Shown here piece by piece: positions 1-9,659 of a DNA stretch of 64,000 nt. A model generated the notes under the pieces. That model was not told the DNA's origin and searched no databases. It saw only the letters and a program-made list of their open reading frames with translations. Both the position numbers and the translations under genes were made by a program. Source of the DNA: Staphylococcus sp. NRL 16/872 (lineage in GTDB: Bacteria; Bacillota; Bacilli; Staphylococcales; Staphylococcaceae); contig NZ_CP119327.1 in the NCBI RefSeq assembly GCF_022815905.2, forward strand, positions 2,170,001 through 2,234,000, given 5' to 3'. Numbering within the stretch: position 1 is the first letter of the stretch; each line of letters opens with the position of its first letter.

Positions 1-1213
1 AATTGCCATTTTGAACTGCACCTTGGAAGATGAGCACTTTTCCTGGGAAACCACTAAATGGTGGAACGCCTCCAATAGCGAAGATCATTACTATAAATGC
101 AACGCCGTAGAATGGTTCTTTTTTAGCTAATCCACTCAAATATCGATATTCTCGATAACCAGACATATACACTAAACTACCAATAATAAAGAACAGCATC
201 GTTTTGACGATAATGTCATTTGCTAAATAAAAGATAGCACCATGAACACCAGCAAGTGTATTAGAGCCTAATCCTAAAATGACAAAGCCGATAGATAAAA
301 TAACTTGATAAGATGCAACTTTCTTAATATCTCTATATGCAATAACACCAAACGCCCCTATAATCATCGTTAGGCATGATAAAAATACGAGTAATGGGTG
401 TGTAACGCCAGTATGTTGATCAAATAATAAAGTGAAGAAACGAATTAATGCATAAGCGCCTACTTTCGTCATTAAAGCAGCGAATAAAGCAGCAAGTTCT
501 GTATTTAATACTGCGTAAGCTTTAGGAAGCCACATAAAGAGTACTAAAGATGCTTTAGAACCAAAAGCTACGATAAACACAATCGAAACGATAATAATTG
601 CTTTATTGTCATGTATTTGGTCTAAACGTAATGCAATATGAGAAAAATTCAATGTACCCACAACTTTATATAATAAACCGATGCCTAATAAGAATAACCA
701 TGAGCCGATGATATTTAATACAACATAAATAATTGCGGCACGTAATTGTTCTACTGACTGTCCAAGCGTTACTAACACGAACGATGCAAGTAACATAATT
801 TCAAACATGACATATAAATTAAATAAGTCTGAAGTTAAGAAAGAGCCGATGACGCCCACTGTTAAGAATAAAATAAATGAAGGCATATAATATCGATTTA
901 CACGTTGTTCGCCACGTCCAAATCCATACGACATAATTAAAGTCACTACAAAGGACGCTACTGTAGTCATTAATAAGCTAAGTGAGTCTCCTAAAAATTG
1001 TATCCCAAAGGGTGCCGGCCAATCGCCAAAGTTTAGCGTAATTGGCTTATGATTTAATACATATATTAGTAAAACCAGAGAAATAATTGTATTAAGTGCC
1101 ATCGTACCAATGTATAAAATCTTTGATAGTGTATTTTTATTTTTCGTAAAAACAAGTACTAGCGCACATAAAAGAGGTAATAGAATTGGGAGAATTAAAA
1201 TATTACTGTTCAT
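1..1213 (-). CDS. mnhD2: Na+/H+ antiporter subunit D, Mnh2 complex (3' end cut by window edge)
   Basis: Membrane subunit of the multi-subunit cation/proton antiporter (Mrp/Mnh family), related to the proton-pumping subunits of respiratory complex I. The reading frame begins at an ATG ending at 1213 and runs off the left edge, so about 404 of an expected roughly 498 residues are present. Translation gives repeated hydrophobic segments and family-typical stretches such as [11 protein letters not shown] and [19 protein letters not shown], which carry the conserved charged residues of proton-translocating antiporter modules. It overlaps mnhC by 11 nt, so translation is probably coupled. I assign the Mnh2 rather than the Mnh1 set because sarA lies just upstream, as in S. 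aureus. Confidence 0.93.
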   Translation of the reverse strand, partial: MNSNILILPILLPLLCALVLVFTKNKNTLSKILYIGTMALNTIISLVLLIYVLNHKPITLNFGDWPAPFGIQFLGDSLSLLMTTVASFVVTLIMSYGFGRGEQRVNRYYMPSFILFLTVGVIGSFLTSDLFNLYVMFEIMLLASFVLVTLGQSVEQLRAAIIYVVLNIIGSWLFLLGIGLLYKVVGTLNFSHIALRLDQIHDNKAIIIVSIVFIVAFGSKASLVLFMWLPKAYAVLNTELAALFAALMTKVGAYALIRFFTLLFDQHTGVTHPLLVFLSCLTMIIGAFGVIAYRDIKKVASYQVILSIGFVILGLGSNTLAGVHGAIFYLANDIIVKTMLFFIIGSLVYMSGYREYRYLSGLAKKEPFYGVAFIVMIFAIGGVPPFSGFPGKVLIFQGAVQNGN

Positions 1214-1553
1214 GCTTATCCTCCTCTCCTCTTAACACATCGATATCCGCTTCTTTTGTAACGCGGTATGTTCGATATATTAATACTAGTAGAAAGGCTG
1301 TCATCGCAAATCCAATAACAATCGCTGTTAGCACAATTGCTTGTAATAATGGATCTACAAAATTGTGATTTGAACCATGAATTAATGGTTCAACCATCTT
1401 ATTACTATAATGTCCCATGCTCATAATAATTAAATTACCTGCATGTGTGTAAATTGAAATACCGATAACAATGCGTATTAAGTTTAAAGATAGAATCATG
1501 TACGTTCCTATAAATACTAAGAATCCTATCACGAATAGTAAGATTAAATTCAT
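1203..1553 (-). CDS. mnhC2: Na+/H+ antiporter subunit C, Mnh2 complex
   Basis: A 116-residue, three-helix membrane subunit of the Mnh/Mrp antiporter, homologous to NuoK of complex I. The sequence is almost wholly hydrophobic. It contains the family-like [18 protein letters not shown] region and a second stretch [17 protein letters not shown]; this PLxQAlvLTAIVI pattern is typical of MnhC/MrpC. The short charged tail is cytoplasmic-looking. The start overlaps the mnhB stop by 4 nt and the end overlaps the mnhD start, as expected for a tightly coupled operon. Subfamily assignment (Mnh2 against Mnh1) rests on the neighbourhood. Confidence 0.93.
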   Translation of the reverse strand: MNLILLFVIGFLVFIGTYMILSLNLIRIVIGISIYTHAGNLIIMSMGHYSNKMVEPLIHGSNHNFVDPLLQAIVLTAIVIGFAMTAFLLVLIYRTYRVTKEADIDVLRGEEDKHEQ

Positions 1554-1975
1554 GAATTACCACCACTTAATGACAACATTACTGTGACAATGACACCTAC
1601 TACAGTAAGTAATATGCCACCCTCAAAGAGTGTTACCGTAGTCACGTGCATCTCTCCAAAGATAGGTAAAGGAATATGTGCTTCACTTTGGTGTAAGAAA
1701 GACTTGCCAAAGAATATAGGAACAATTGCCGTTAATAATGAAATGAAGGAGCCAATAATCATTAATTTCTTAAAATCAATTGGTAAGCTTTCTAATACCT
1801 CATTCACATCGAAAGCGAGGAACATTAAAATGAAAGCCGAACTAAATATAAGCCCTCCGATGAAGCCACCACCTGGATTATTATGTCCCGCAAAAAACAC
1901 ATAAAATCCAAAGGTGAGTAAGATAAAAACAACAATTTTAGTGACTGTTCTTAAAACTATATCATTTTCTCTCAT
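1550..1975 (-). CDS. mnhB2: Na+/H+ antiporter subunit B, Mnh2 complex
   Basis: A 141-residue membrane subunit of the Mnh/Mrp antiporter with about four predicted membrane segments. The motif [13 protein letters not shown] near residues 30-42 is the hallmark of MnhB/MrpB proteins, and the length matches the 141 residues usual for staphylococcal MnhB2. It overlaps the end of mnhA by 14 nt and the start of mnhC by 4 nt, so the cluster is read as one polycistronic message in the order A-B-C-D towards the left edge of the window. Confidence 0.94.
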   Translation of the reverse strand: MRENDIVLRTVTKIVVFILLTFGFYVFFAGHNNPGGGFIGGLIFSSAFILMFLAFDVNEVLESLPIDFKKLMIIGSFISLLTAIVPIFFGKSFLHQSEAHIPLPIFGEMHVTTVTLFEGGILLTVVGVIVTVMLSLSGGNS

Positions 1976-4367
1976 CTTGGCCCCTCCAATCTTTATAATT
2001 TAATAGTGTGTAAATACCTAAACCAACTATAATTAATACAAGACCTTCAAACATTGTATCTAATGCTCTAAAGTCTCCTAGTATAGCATTAACAATATTT
2101 TTACCACCTGTTAATTTATAAGCATTCATATAGTATTTAGAAATGGTTTCAAGTCCATCGCCTTGTTGTGCTATAAAGATTAATGTCACAACAGCGCCTG
2201 CCATAATAAATGACACGATTATTTTTACACTTTCTATTTTTATATTACTTGTTCTACGTGAAATATTGGGTAAACGTGAAAAGCTAACAATAAAGAGAAT
2301 CGTCGTAATCGTCTCAACTACTAATTGTGTTAATGCTAAGTCTGGCGCACGCATCACTAAAAAGAATAACGCTACAGAATATCCAATAATTCCGTTTAAA
2401 ATTACCATCGTTAAACGTTGTCGAATAAATACTAATGCAGCACCTACAATACTCACCATAATTGCTAAAATAACCTCTAAAGGACCAAAATCAGTAACAT
2501 GAACTTGATGTAATTTCGGGAAACCAACCTGCATGATGCCATAAGCTACTAACATCGCAAAAATTAAGAGGGTAATAATATTGTAATGGTTCAATCGGTT
2601 ATTCATTAAACGGCGAATACTTTCACCAGAGTAATTCTCAAATTCTCGATAAACTTTGCGATATGAATTAGTAATTGAAGCATATTTAACAACACGATGT
2701 GTTAAAGATTTCCAATCAACTTTTAATGCTAAAACTAGTCCTACCACGATAACAATAATGCTAAATATTAATGGTAAGTTAACACCGTGCCATTGTGAAA
2801 CATGAGGTGCCAATGCATCTACGTTAGAACCTAGGTGCGTAACATTACGCAAAGCAGGTAACACAATGTGTTGTGTAAAGAAATTAGGTACAACGAAGAT
2901 GATCGGTAACATAATCATTAAAATAATAGCTGGCAAGCTAAATAGCCATGGTTCATGAATATGTTTTTTTGGCACTTCTCTTTCATCAAAGTCGCCCCAA
3001 TAAGTTTCTTTTAACATGTAAGTTGCATAAACGAATGTAAAAATGCTAGCGATTACGCCTAATGCCACTACTAAAATTGTTAATGGCAAACCAAATTGTT
3101 CTAATTTTATAGTTTTTACTAATGAGTCAAAGAACATTTCTTTACTTAAGAAACCATTTAAAAATGGTACACCTGCCATTGATAATGCAGCCAAAGTCAT
3201 AGCTAAATTCATTTTAGGGAAATATTTGCGCATGCCACTTAAACGACGAATATCTCGCGTACCTGATTCGTGATCAATAATACCGACGCCCATAAACAAA
3301 GCACATTTAAATAAAGCATGATTCATTAAATGGAATAATCCCGCAAATAAAATGAGCGTGTATATTTCTGCCATAGGGCCAGTAGGATGTTGAGCAATAC
3401 CGCCTCCTAAACCAACCATTGACATAATCATGCCGAGTTGACTTATTGTAGAGTACGCTAATATTCCTTTTAAATCATATTGTCTTAATGCTGTAATTGA
3501 GCCAAACATCATTGTTATAAGTCCAACAAACGTTACTGCATAAATGTAACCATTACTTAATCCTAATATTGGAGTAAATCTGAATAGCAAGAAGATACCT
3601 GCTTTAACCATTGTAGCTGAGTGCAAATACGCACTTACAGGTGTCGGCGCAGCCATTGCTTTCGGTAACCATATGTGGAATGGAAATTGCGCTGATTTTG
3701 TAAAAGCACCTATAAGCAACATTATCATCATCGGAATAAATAATGTATGCTCACTTATTTCATGTCTTTGTGCTAATAATTCTGAAATCGTATTAGTGCC
3801 AGTAATGATATACAGCATGATAAAGCCGGTTAATAAGGCTAAACCACCTAATACAGTAATTATAAATGACTGTATTGCACCGAGTTGACTGTTAGGATTA
3901 CTATACCAATATGAAATTAATAAGAATGACGATACACTTGTAAGTTCCCAAAAGACATACATTAAAATAGTGTTGTTAGAAATCACAATACCTAACATAC
4001 TAAACATGAATAAAAGTAAATAAAGGAAAAAACGTGGTAAATTATTACTGCTATTTGCCATATACTGTGTAGCATAGAAAAATACAGCAACACCAATAAT
4101 AGAAATAATTAATCCAAACATGAGTCCAAGTCCGTCTAATCTTAAATCAAAATTGACATCAATCACAGACATCCATGGAATTCTAAATGTAATCAATTTT
4201 TGATGCATCACATTAGGAATTTGAGAAAGAAAATAAGCAGAAGCGACAATTGGTGCAAGTAGTGATATGTAACCTGAATAGCGTCTAAGAGGCTTAATAA
4301 ATAATGTTACTAAGACTAACCCCATTACTAAGATGAGACTTCCTAGTAAATAGACTAAGCTCATCAA
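1962..4367 (-). CDS. mnhA2: Na+/H+ antiporter subunit A, Mnh2 complex
   Basis: An 801-residue large subunit of the cation/proton antiporter, fusing a NuoL-like antiporter module with C-terminal MrpA-specific domains. Visible signatures are [13 protein letters not shown] (the conserved Glu of the TM5 region), [30 protein letters not shown] split over residues about 225-255 (typical NuoL/MnhA), and the C-terminal [12 protein letters not shown] motif of the MrpA tail. The start has a strong AAGGAGGT ribosome site a few bases upstream. The gene lies 21 nt downstream of the recombinase-like gene ending at 4389 with no terminator between them, so the two may be co-transcribed. It functions in Na+ and pH homeostasis in the cell membrane. 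Confidence 0.95.
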   Translation of the reverse strand: MMSLVYLLGSLILVMGLVLVTLFIKPLRRYSGYISLLAPIVASAYFLSQIPNVMHQKLITFRIPWMSVIDVNFDLRLDGLGLMFGLIISIIGVAVFFYATQYMANSSNNLPRFFLYLLLFMFSMLGIVISNNTILMYVFWELTSVSSFLLISYWYSNPNSQLGAIQSFIITVLGGLALLTGFIMLYIITGTNTISELLAQRHEISEHTLFIPMMIMLLIGAFTKSAQFPFHIWLPKAMAAPTPVSAYLHSATMVKAGIFLLFRFTPILGLSNGYIYAVTFVGLITMMFGSITALRQYDLKGILAYSTISQLGMIMSMVGLGGGIAQHPTGPMAEIYTLILFAGLFHLMNHALFKCALFMGVGIIDHESGTRDIRRLSGMRKYFPKMNLAMTLAALSMAGVPFLNGFLSKEMFFDSLVKTIKLEQFGLPLTILVVALGVIASIFTFVYATYMLKETYWGDFDEREVPKKHIHEPWLFSLPAIILMIMLPIIFVVPNFFTQHIVLPALRNVTHLGSNVDALAPHVSQWHGVNLPLIFSIIVIVVGLVLALKVDWKSLTHRVVKYASITNSYRKVYREFENYSGESIRRLMNNRLNHYNIITLLIFAMLVAYGIMQVGFPKLHQVHVTDFGPLEVILAIMVSIVGAALVFIRQRLTMVILNGIIGYSVALFFLVMRAPDLALTQLVVETITTILFIVSFSRLPNISRRTSNIKIESVKIIVSFIMAGAVVTLIFIAQQGDGLETISKYYMNAYKLTGGKNIVNAILGDFRALDTMFEGLVLIIVGLGIYTLLNYKDWRGQDERK

Positions 4368-4388
4368 ATACCTCCTTTGTTAAAAATG

Positions 4389-4946
4389 TTATAAGTTTAA
4401 AGCAATAATCGTATGATGCTCCTCTTTAGATGGGAGACCAATAAATTTTACTGTTTCTTGTGTCGTTTGATGACCTAAATATTTTTGTATAATTGCAATA
4501 GAAATACCCGATTTATAAGCGTGATAAGCAAACGTTTTTCTCAATGTAGTTAATCCAATATGTATCAGATCTAACTCTTCAGCAGCTTGATGAATTATAC
4601 GATAAGCTTGTTGTCTTGATAACTCGCGATGCGTGCGCAATGATTGAAATAAGAGTTGATCACAAGTAAGATGTTTCTTTTCAATATATGTTTTCAATTC
4701 TATGCGCAAATCCTCTGGTAACATAATCTTAATCGAAGGTTCATATTGCTGAATCCATGACGAAACTACAACTTCCTCATCCTGCTTTAAAACTTCTTCT
4801 ACTTTAAGATTTAATAAATCTATTAATCGAATACCCGTATGTATAGCTAATTTAAATAGTAGATAATCTCGTTCTGATTTTGCTTTTAAAATTTGATACA
4901 TTCTTTTAATATCTTCTTTATTTCTAATAGGTTCAACTTGATTCAT
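4389..4946 (-). CDS. Tyrosine-recombinase-like protein with altered catalytic residues
   Basis: A 185-residue protein with the fold signatures of the tyrosine recombinase catalytic domain: THTGIR-type box I (Arg40), TTLRKTFAYHAY box II (Arg136) and LGHQTTQETVKF (His159). Two key positions look changed. The box II His is Thr133, and the nucleophilic Tyr position appears to be Phe168. Only the catalytic domain is present; there is no SAM-like N-terminal core-binding domain. I chose the ATG at 4946 because GAGGTG sits five bases upstream; a further ATG at 4964 lacks a site. It directly precedes mnhA2 on the same strand. It may be a non-cutting DNA-binding derivative rather than an active integrase; no att sites are evident. 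Confidence 0.75.
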   Translation of the reverse strand: MNQVEPIRNKEDIKRMYQILKAKSERDYLLFKLAIHTGIRLIDLLNLKVEEVLKQDEEVVVSSWIQQYEPSIKIMLPEDLRIELKTYIEKKHLTCDQLLFQSLRTHRELSRQQAYRIIHQAAEELDLIHIGLTTLRKTFAYHAYKSGISIAIIQKYLGHQTTQETVKFIGLPSKEEHHTIIALNL

Positions 4947-5092
4947 TTGGTCACCTCTAATCATTTAAGTTTCTTATTTAATGATAAATGATATTTTAGT
5001 AACATTAAACCTTTTTGCTTAATTTTTTTATTTTAGGGTGTCTCTTTTTCCAAAATTATTCGATATATAAAGTGAAAGGAGGTGAAACACTC

Positions 5093-5299
5093 ATGAATGA
5101 AGTATCTCAATTAACAGTTGTTTGTACGCATATTTATCATGACGAAAATGGTAAAGCCAAAGAAACAAAACGTCGCTTTACAAATTTAAACACTAGCGCT
5201 ACTGAAACAGATATTAAAGCATTCGCTGATATCATTTCTAATTTAATCGGAGAATCATTTGATAAGGTCGAAGTAGTCAAAACACAGGTTGTAGCTTAA
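5093..5299 (+). CDS. DUF1659 family small protein
   Basis: A 68-residue protein resembling the DUF1659 family of Firmicutes, whose function is unknown. The ATG at 5093 follows an excellent AAAGGAGGTG site; the open frame continues further upstream but without a site. The protein is soluble-looking, with an N-terminal strand-rich half and a helical segment containing ADIISNLIGESFDKVEVV. It is followed 68 nt later by a DUF2922 gene; the two families often travel as a pair, which suggests a shared but unknown role. It is transcribed divergently from the recombinase-like gene. Confidence 0.8.
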   Translation: MNEVSQLTVVCTHIYHDENGKAKETKRRFTNLNTSATETDIKAFADIISNLIGESFDKVEVVKTQVVA

Positions 5300-5367
5300 A
5301 TAAAGTATGTTTATATTTGCTAAAACTTATGTTTAAAAATCAATTATTTAATAAGGAGGTATGTAGC

Positions 5368-5592
5368 ATGTCTAAAACATTAGAGCTTGTATTTAAAACC
5401 AATTTAAACAAATCTGCTAAATTACAATTCCCCAATATTAGTGCTACTTCTGTTACTGAGGTTAGTGCTCAAAACGCCATGGAAAATATCCTAAAATTAA
5501 ATATTTTAAAACCTACCACTGGCACACCTATCAAACCCGCTTCTGCTCAAATCGTAGACAAAACAACAACTGTTATTTTTGAAACAAAATAA
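5368..5592 (+). CDS. DUF2922 family small protein
   Basis: A 74-residue protein resembling DUF2922 (unknown function). The ATG at 5368 has an AAGGAGGT site ten bases upstream. The sequence begins SKTLELVFKTN, a pattern typical of this family, and is rich in Thr, Asn and Val with no membrane segment. It is the second gene of a two-gene unit with the DUF1659 gene and is followed by a likely terminator at 5632-5672. Confidence 0.8.
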   Translation: MSKTLELVFKTNLNKSAKLQFPNISATSVTEVSAQNAMENILKLNILKPTTGTPIKPASAQIVDKTTTVIFETK

Positions 5593-5631
5593 TTAAGTTG
5601 CATTTCCGAAATTCAAAACACCTAACTAGAC

Positions 5632-5672
5632 AGCTCAAGGTCGTTTTTAACTTTTAAAATCGGCCTTGGGCT
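5632..5672 (+). terminator. Probable terminator after the DUF1659/DUF2922 pair
   Basis: Inverted repeat AGCTCAAGGTCG / CGGCCTTGGGCT around an AT-rich loop, 40 nt after the DUF2922 stop codon. The T-run after the stem is weak (ATTTGATTTG), so efficiency is uncertain. Confidence 0.5.
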
Positions 5673-5794
5673 ATTTGATTTGTTGCTATTATGTGGGGTC
5701 AGGGCTTCCTAAATACTTCTACTACTTTTGATAATTTAACAGCAAATAAGTATAATAATAATGTTTCAAAAAATAGAAAGTTGAGGGAGCAAAC

Positions 5795-6721
5795 ATGATA
5801 TTTTTATTTATTCTCGGTATCGTGGCAGGAATGATGGTCCCTATTCAAACTTCCATTAATTCCCGTTTAGGTAGATATACTGAATCATCATTTTATGCTT
5901 CTACCATTTCATTTTTCGTCGGTACTATATTTTTATTCATCTTAAACATAATATTTAATACCCAAATGTTTACGTCTTCATTCTACGCTGGTCATTCTTT
6001 TAACTATCATTGGTGGGTAGGTGGCCTATTAGGTGTATGTTTCTTAACGGGTAATTTATTATTGTTACCTCGTTTAGGTGCTGCTTTGACTGTTGTGATG
6101 ACGGTAGCTGGTCAAATTATCATGGGTGTCGTCATTGATACATTCGGCTTATTAGGTGCAAGTCATCATGCGTTCACATTCTTTAAAGGTGTAGGCATCG
6201 TTATTTTATTTTTTGGTATCTTGTTGATGAACTACATACCTAAAAGTAAATTAGAAGATAAAGTAAATCCTACATTTTATTTATGGCTCATAGCTGGATT
6301 TGTGTTTGGATTTGCTCCTCCCCTGCAAACTACAATTAATAGTGGGCTTTCTCAACAAATGGGCTCTTCTTTATTTGCATCACTGGTTTCATTTTCAGTG
6401 GGAACTATAGCATTATTCATTCTTACGTTAATCTTTAACCGTAGCTTGAAAATTAAGACTATCCAACCCAACATCGGTAAAATCAAACCTGTTTACTTTA
6501 TCGGTGGTATCTTAGGTGTAGTATTTGTTACTTCAAATATTATATTAATGCCATTTCTAGGCGCTGCTTTAACAACTATTGTAGCAATGCTTGGACAAAT
6601 GTTAATGGGCGTGATTATTGATCATTTCGGCTTAGGTGTACCGAAGAATCGTATTACGTTACGCAAATTCATTGGCTTAATTGCCATTGCTATCGGTATT
6701 ATTTTGTTACGTCTTTTTTAA
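5795..6721 (+). CDS. YdcZ/DUF606-type DMT-superfamily membrane transporter
   Basis: A 308-residue integral membrane protein with about ten hydrophobic segments. It is built from two homologous halves: residues about 1-150 and 160-308 both begin with GhxxG..PhQTsINS-like segments (MVPIQTSINSRLG and PPLQTTINSGL) and both contain a GxAhTxxxxxxGQxxMGVxIDxFGLLG-like block. This internal duplication is the DUF606/YdcZ pattern within the drug/metabolite transporter superfamily. The substrate is unknown. The start is an ATG preceded by TTGAGGGAG. A strong terminator follows at 6755-6790, so the gene is probably monocistronic. Confidence 0.85.
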   Translation: MIFLFILGIVAGMMVPIQTSINSRLGRYTESSFYASTISFFVGTIFLFILNIIFNTQMFTSSFYAGHSFNYHWWVGGLLGVCFLTGNLLLLPRLGAALTVVMTVAGQIIMGVVIDTFGLLGASHHAFTFFKGVGIVILFFGILLMNYIPKSKLEDKVNPTFYLWLIAGFVFGFAPPLQTTINSGLSQQMGSSLFASLVSFSVGTIALFILTLIFNRSLKIKTIQPNIGKIKPVYFIGGILGVVFVTSNIILMPFLGAALTTIVAMLGQMLMGVIIDHFGLGVPKNRITLRKFIGLIAIAIGIILLRLF

Positions 6722-6754
6722 TTTTTAAGCAAAAATTTAATATTTACTATATAT

Positions 6755-6790
6755 AAAGTCTTCTTAATGAATAATTGAGAAGACTTTTTT
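6755..6790 (+). terminator. Rho-independent terminator of the YdcZ-type transporter gene
   Basis: Stem AAAGTCTTCT / AGAAGACTTT with a 13-nt AT-rich loop, followed directly by a run of T. It lies 34 nt after the stop codon at 6721. Confidence 0.8.
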
Positions 6791-6870
6791 ATTTACTATC
6801 ATTTAGTAGCTATACTCAGAGTTTTCATGATGTATAATTGAAACACAACAACTTAATAGAGGTGACTTAT

Positions 6871-7809
6871 TTGAAAAAATTTTTTACTCCCCTATCTATT
6901 CTCTCCACTATCCTTTTCCTTCTTATCGCCAGCTTTGGGTACTATATTTATACAAAAGTTCCTAAACAACTAAATCTTTCTAAATTAGAAACAATAAAAG
7001 CTAAACCACAAACTACACTTACTTTTATCGGCATTCAACAAGCTGAACAAACCTATACGTTATATTTCACTCCTAAACTAGGTACCATTTCTGATATTTT
7101 AGTGAAAAATGAAGCAACCATTACTCCACACATGCCCTTACTCGAATACTATAATTCTAACATTGAAAAACGAATTACAGCTAAAAAGAAAACATTATCC
7201 TTCATACAACAACATCAAACAGACACTAAAACTCCTCCTTTACTCCAATATGAATTAAACCAACAAATTCAAGAATTACAGAGTCGTCTTCGTACACAAA
7301 TATTTTCTCCTATCAAAGGCAAAGTAACGCTACTCGATGCATTTCCTTCTAAATCTTCAACAAAGGTTATGGTCATTAATAGCGACAGACGTGTGATACG
7401 TGCTATGGTTAGCGAATCTGAACTCAAACATTTAAAAATCAAACAAAATGTAAATGTAACCTCCAATCATTCTAAATTGTTTACAGGAAAAATTCTTTAC
7501 ATTTCCCCCGTTCCTTCTAAAATTGCCAAGAAAACCTCATTCTATCGTGTGGACATTACTTCAGATGATCAGTTCCCTCTCGGTCGTCATTTTGACATAG
7601 ATCTAGGCAGTGGCTACTTCGAATTACCAAAATCTGTAATTTATAATGACCATTTTATTTTGCTTATCCAAAATAATAAAATTATTAAAAGAAGTGTTAA
7701 ATATATTAAAAGCCAAAAAAATGGGTATATTATGATATCCGATGGAATAAATATTGGAGATAAAATCATTGTGCACCCTACGTCATCACTTCTACACAAC
7801 GATAAGTGA
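6871..7809 (+). CDS. Membrane-anchored HlyD/membrane-fusion-like protein
   Basis: A 312-residue protein with one N-terminal membrane anchor (residues about 8-30) and an extracytoplasmic part with two features of HlyD-type adaptors. A short helical hairpin with coiled-coil character (about 105-150) is flanked by lipoyl-like beta segments (FSPIKGKVTLLDAFPS on the second side), followed by a beta-barrel-like region. I chose the TTG at 6871 because AGAGGTG sits six bases upstream; an in-frame ATG at 6838 has no ribosome site and overlaps the likely promoter. No ABC transporter gene is adjacent, so a partner is unknown. Assignment to the HlyD family is from motif feel only. Confidence 0.6.
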   Translation: MKKFFTPLSILSTILFLLIASFGYYIYTKVPKQLNLSKLETIKAKPQTTLTFIGIQQAEQTYTLYFTPKLGTISDILVKNEATITPHMPLLEYYNSNIEKRITAKKKTLSFIQQHQTDTKTPPLLQYELNQQIQELQSRLRTQIFSPIKGKVTLLDAFPSKSSTKVMVINSDRRVIRAMVSESELKHLKIKQNVNVTSNHSKLFTGKILYISPVPSKIAKKTSFYRVDITSDDQFPLGRHFDIDLGSGYFELPKSVIYNDHFILLIQNNKIIKRSVKYIKSQKNGYIMISDGINIGDKIIVHPTSSLLHNDK

Positions 7810-8068
7810 TATTTTTTTACAATTAAATATTCAGACATTTTTTTATTTAATAGAGCGAAACAATAATTGTCCATAATTAATTGGTTTTAAAAATTTGCTT
7901 GTTTTTCTAAACAAAGTATTAAATAATCAAAATATTGTTTTATTAAGTGCTTTTTCGTTTACTTCTTAATTTTATTTAGTTATAATTAACTAAATAATAT
8001 AGCATTAAATTAATTTATTAAAATTTATTTAATCTAAATTATTAAAAGTATTTTAACGATTAACTGAC

Positions 8069-8092
8069 GTTATATATAGATTTAACGGGCAT
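8069..8092 (+). promoter_or_regulatory. Candidate SigB-type promoter upstream of sarA
   Basis: GTTATA and GGGCAT separated by 12 bases resemble the staphylococcal SigB consensus (GTTTAA, 12-14 bases, GGGTAT). It lies 40 nt upstream of the sarA start. S. aureus sarA is known to have several promoters, one of them SigB dependent. The rest of 7810-8131 is very AT-rich, as expected for a multi-promoter region, but I could not place the other promoters confidently. Confidence 0.35.
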
Positions 8093-8131
8093 ACTCATAA
8101 GAGAGAGAATATTAGTTGGGGAGGTTTCCAT

Positions 8132-8506
8132 ATGGCTATTTCAAAAATAAATGATTGTTTTGAATTATTAGCGATGATTACTTATGCTGATAAATTAAAG
8201 AGTATTATCAAAAAAGAATTTTCAATTAGTTTTGAAGAATTCGCAGTGTTGACTTATATTAGTCAAAGCAAAGAAGACGAGTATTATTTGAAAGATATTA
8301 TTAATCACTTAAACTATAAACAACCACAAGTAGTTAAAGCCGTTAAAAATTTATCTCAAGAAGATTATTTCGATAAAAAACGTAATGAGCATGATGAAAG
8401 AACTGTTTTAATTCTTGTAAATGCAACACAACGTAAAAAAATCGACGACTTATTAAATAAAGTAAATAATCGCATAGAAGAAGCTAACAAAGAAACAGAT
8501 TTATAA
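8132..8506 (+). CDS. sarA: SarA, global winged-helix transcriptional regulator
   Basis: A 124-residue protein that matches staphylococcal SarA over its whole length, including [19 protein letters not shown] at the N-terminus with the single Cys9, [19 protein letters not shown] (the DNA-recognition helix) and [15 protein letters not shown] (the wing). SarA is a dimeric DNA-binding protein that controls agr, surface proteins, exoproteins and biofilm genes in staphylococci. The gene is 124 codons, as in S. aureus, has GGGGAGG upstream of ATG, a long AT-rich upstream region for multiple promoters, and its own terminator at 8530-8564. Confidence 0.98.
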   Translation: MAISKINDCFELLAMITYADKLKSIIKKEFSISFEEFAVLTYISQSKEDEYYLKDIINHLNYKQPQVVKAVKNLSQEDYFDKKRNEHDERTVLILVNATQRKKIDDLLNKVNNRIEEANKETDL

Positions 8507-8529
8507 TTTCTTTTTACTTCATAAAAATT

Positions 8530-8564
8530 TGTCCACTAAGTTTTCGACTATGTGGGCATTTTTT
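8530..8564 (+). terminator. sarA terminator
   Basis: Stem TGTCCAC / GTGGGCA with a 15-nt loop followed by TTTTTT, beginning 24 nt after the sarA stop codon. Confidence 0.75.
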
Positions 8565-8619
8565 ATGTATACTTTTCTAAAAGACCTACTTCACTAAATT
8601 CCTTTTCACATAAATCTCA

Positions 8620-8667
8620 TAAAAAAATAAACTATACACAATAATTGTCGAATTGGTATAGTTTATT
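8620..8667 (-). terminator. Terminator of the 8684-9493 hydrolase gene
   Basis: On the minus strand a 12-bp perfect stem AATAAACTATAC / GTATAGTTTATT is followed by a T-run. It starts 16 nt after the hydrolase stop codon and converges on the sarA terminator. Confidence 0.75.
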
Positions 8668-8683
8668 GAAATATAAGTAAGTT

Positions 8684-9493
8684 TTAGTCATTTTGTTTTG
8701 TAATATGTTCTACATTTTCTAAAAAATCTAAATATATTGAGAGAAATCTACCTTCTTCTTCTACATAAGGCGCATGTCCTGATTCTTCAAATAAGACTTT
8801 CTCGACATTTTGAAATCTCTCTTCTAATTTGTAATGTTCTTTGTCACCAATAATTGGGTCATAACGTCCATTTATAATGAGTGTTGGCACTTTGACGGAA
8901 CGACTAAATTCCCTGTTACCGTTAACTGTATCTAAAAGCGCTCGACTAGCTATTGCGCTATCTTCCGAACATTGTTTACTATATAAACGTTGGCGTTGAA
9001 ACCACTTCATTGCTTCTTCCCGCTCTTTAAATATATAAGGGAATAATAATAATAGCGCTTCAGATTTGTTAAACCCAGCGATTTCATCTTGGTGCTCAAT
9101 CATTAATTTTGTAAATCCATGAACGATATCTTCTGCTTTTGAGGAAATAATTGTTAAAGATAAAACTTTATCTTCATATTTCTCGGTAAACTCTCTGGCA
9201 ATAATGCCTCCCATATCATGTCCCAAGATATGTGCATGTTGAAGATTAAGTTTGGTCATTAAAATATATAAATCTTTAACATGATCCGCTAAATTATATG
9301 AATTAGGATGAGAAGATTTACCATGACCTCTAACGTCATAAGTAATCACTCTATATTGAGTTTGTAATTGTTGTTTTAATAAATGAAAAGCAGCTAAATT
9401 ACCATCTAAACCATGAATTAAAATAATGGGAAGACCCTGACCTTCTTCTTGATAAGCTATCTTCGTTCGATTTAGCGTTTCGATCTTTTTCAT
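8684..9493 (-). CDS. Alpha/beta-fold hydrolase
   Basis: A 269-residue soluble hydrolase. The nucleophile elbow reads GHDMGG, where Asp rather than Ser sits two residues after the Gly of the usual GxSxG; this pattern is seen in haloalkane dehalogenase and epoxide hydrolase relatives. HGLDGN forms the oxyanion loop, and GRYDPI and ESGHAPYVEE supply a likely acid and the catalytic His. The start is placed at the ATG ending at 9493 because a GGAGGTG site precedes it; 44 further in-frame upstream codons are unlikely to be translated. A hydrolase gene also neighbours sarA in S. aureus. The substrate is unknown. Confidence 0.88.
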   Translation of the reverse strand: MKKIETLNRTKIAYQEEGQGLPIILIHGLDGNLAAFHLLKQQLQTQYRVITYDVRGHGKSSHPNSYNLADHVKDLYILMTKLNLQHAHILGHDMGGIIAREFTEKYEDKVLSLTIISSKAEDIVHGFTKLMIEHQDEIAGFNKSEALLLLFPYIFKEREEAMKWFQRQRLYSKQCSEDSAIASRALLDTVNGNREFSRSVKVPTLIINGRYDPIIGDKEHYKLEERFQNVEKVLFEESGHAPYVEEEGRFLSIYLDFLENVEHITKQND

Positions 9494-9659
9494 ATTGGCA
9501 CCTCCCTCATTTGTTACTATACCCAAATCAATAAAAGTTACGCTATGAACAAAAATACTATTAATTAATTTTTTATTAAATAATTTTTGAAAACATTCCT
9601 CAAAAAAATACCTAAGTGCTACCATACTTTATGACACACTTAGGTAATAAATTCGAATG

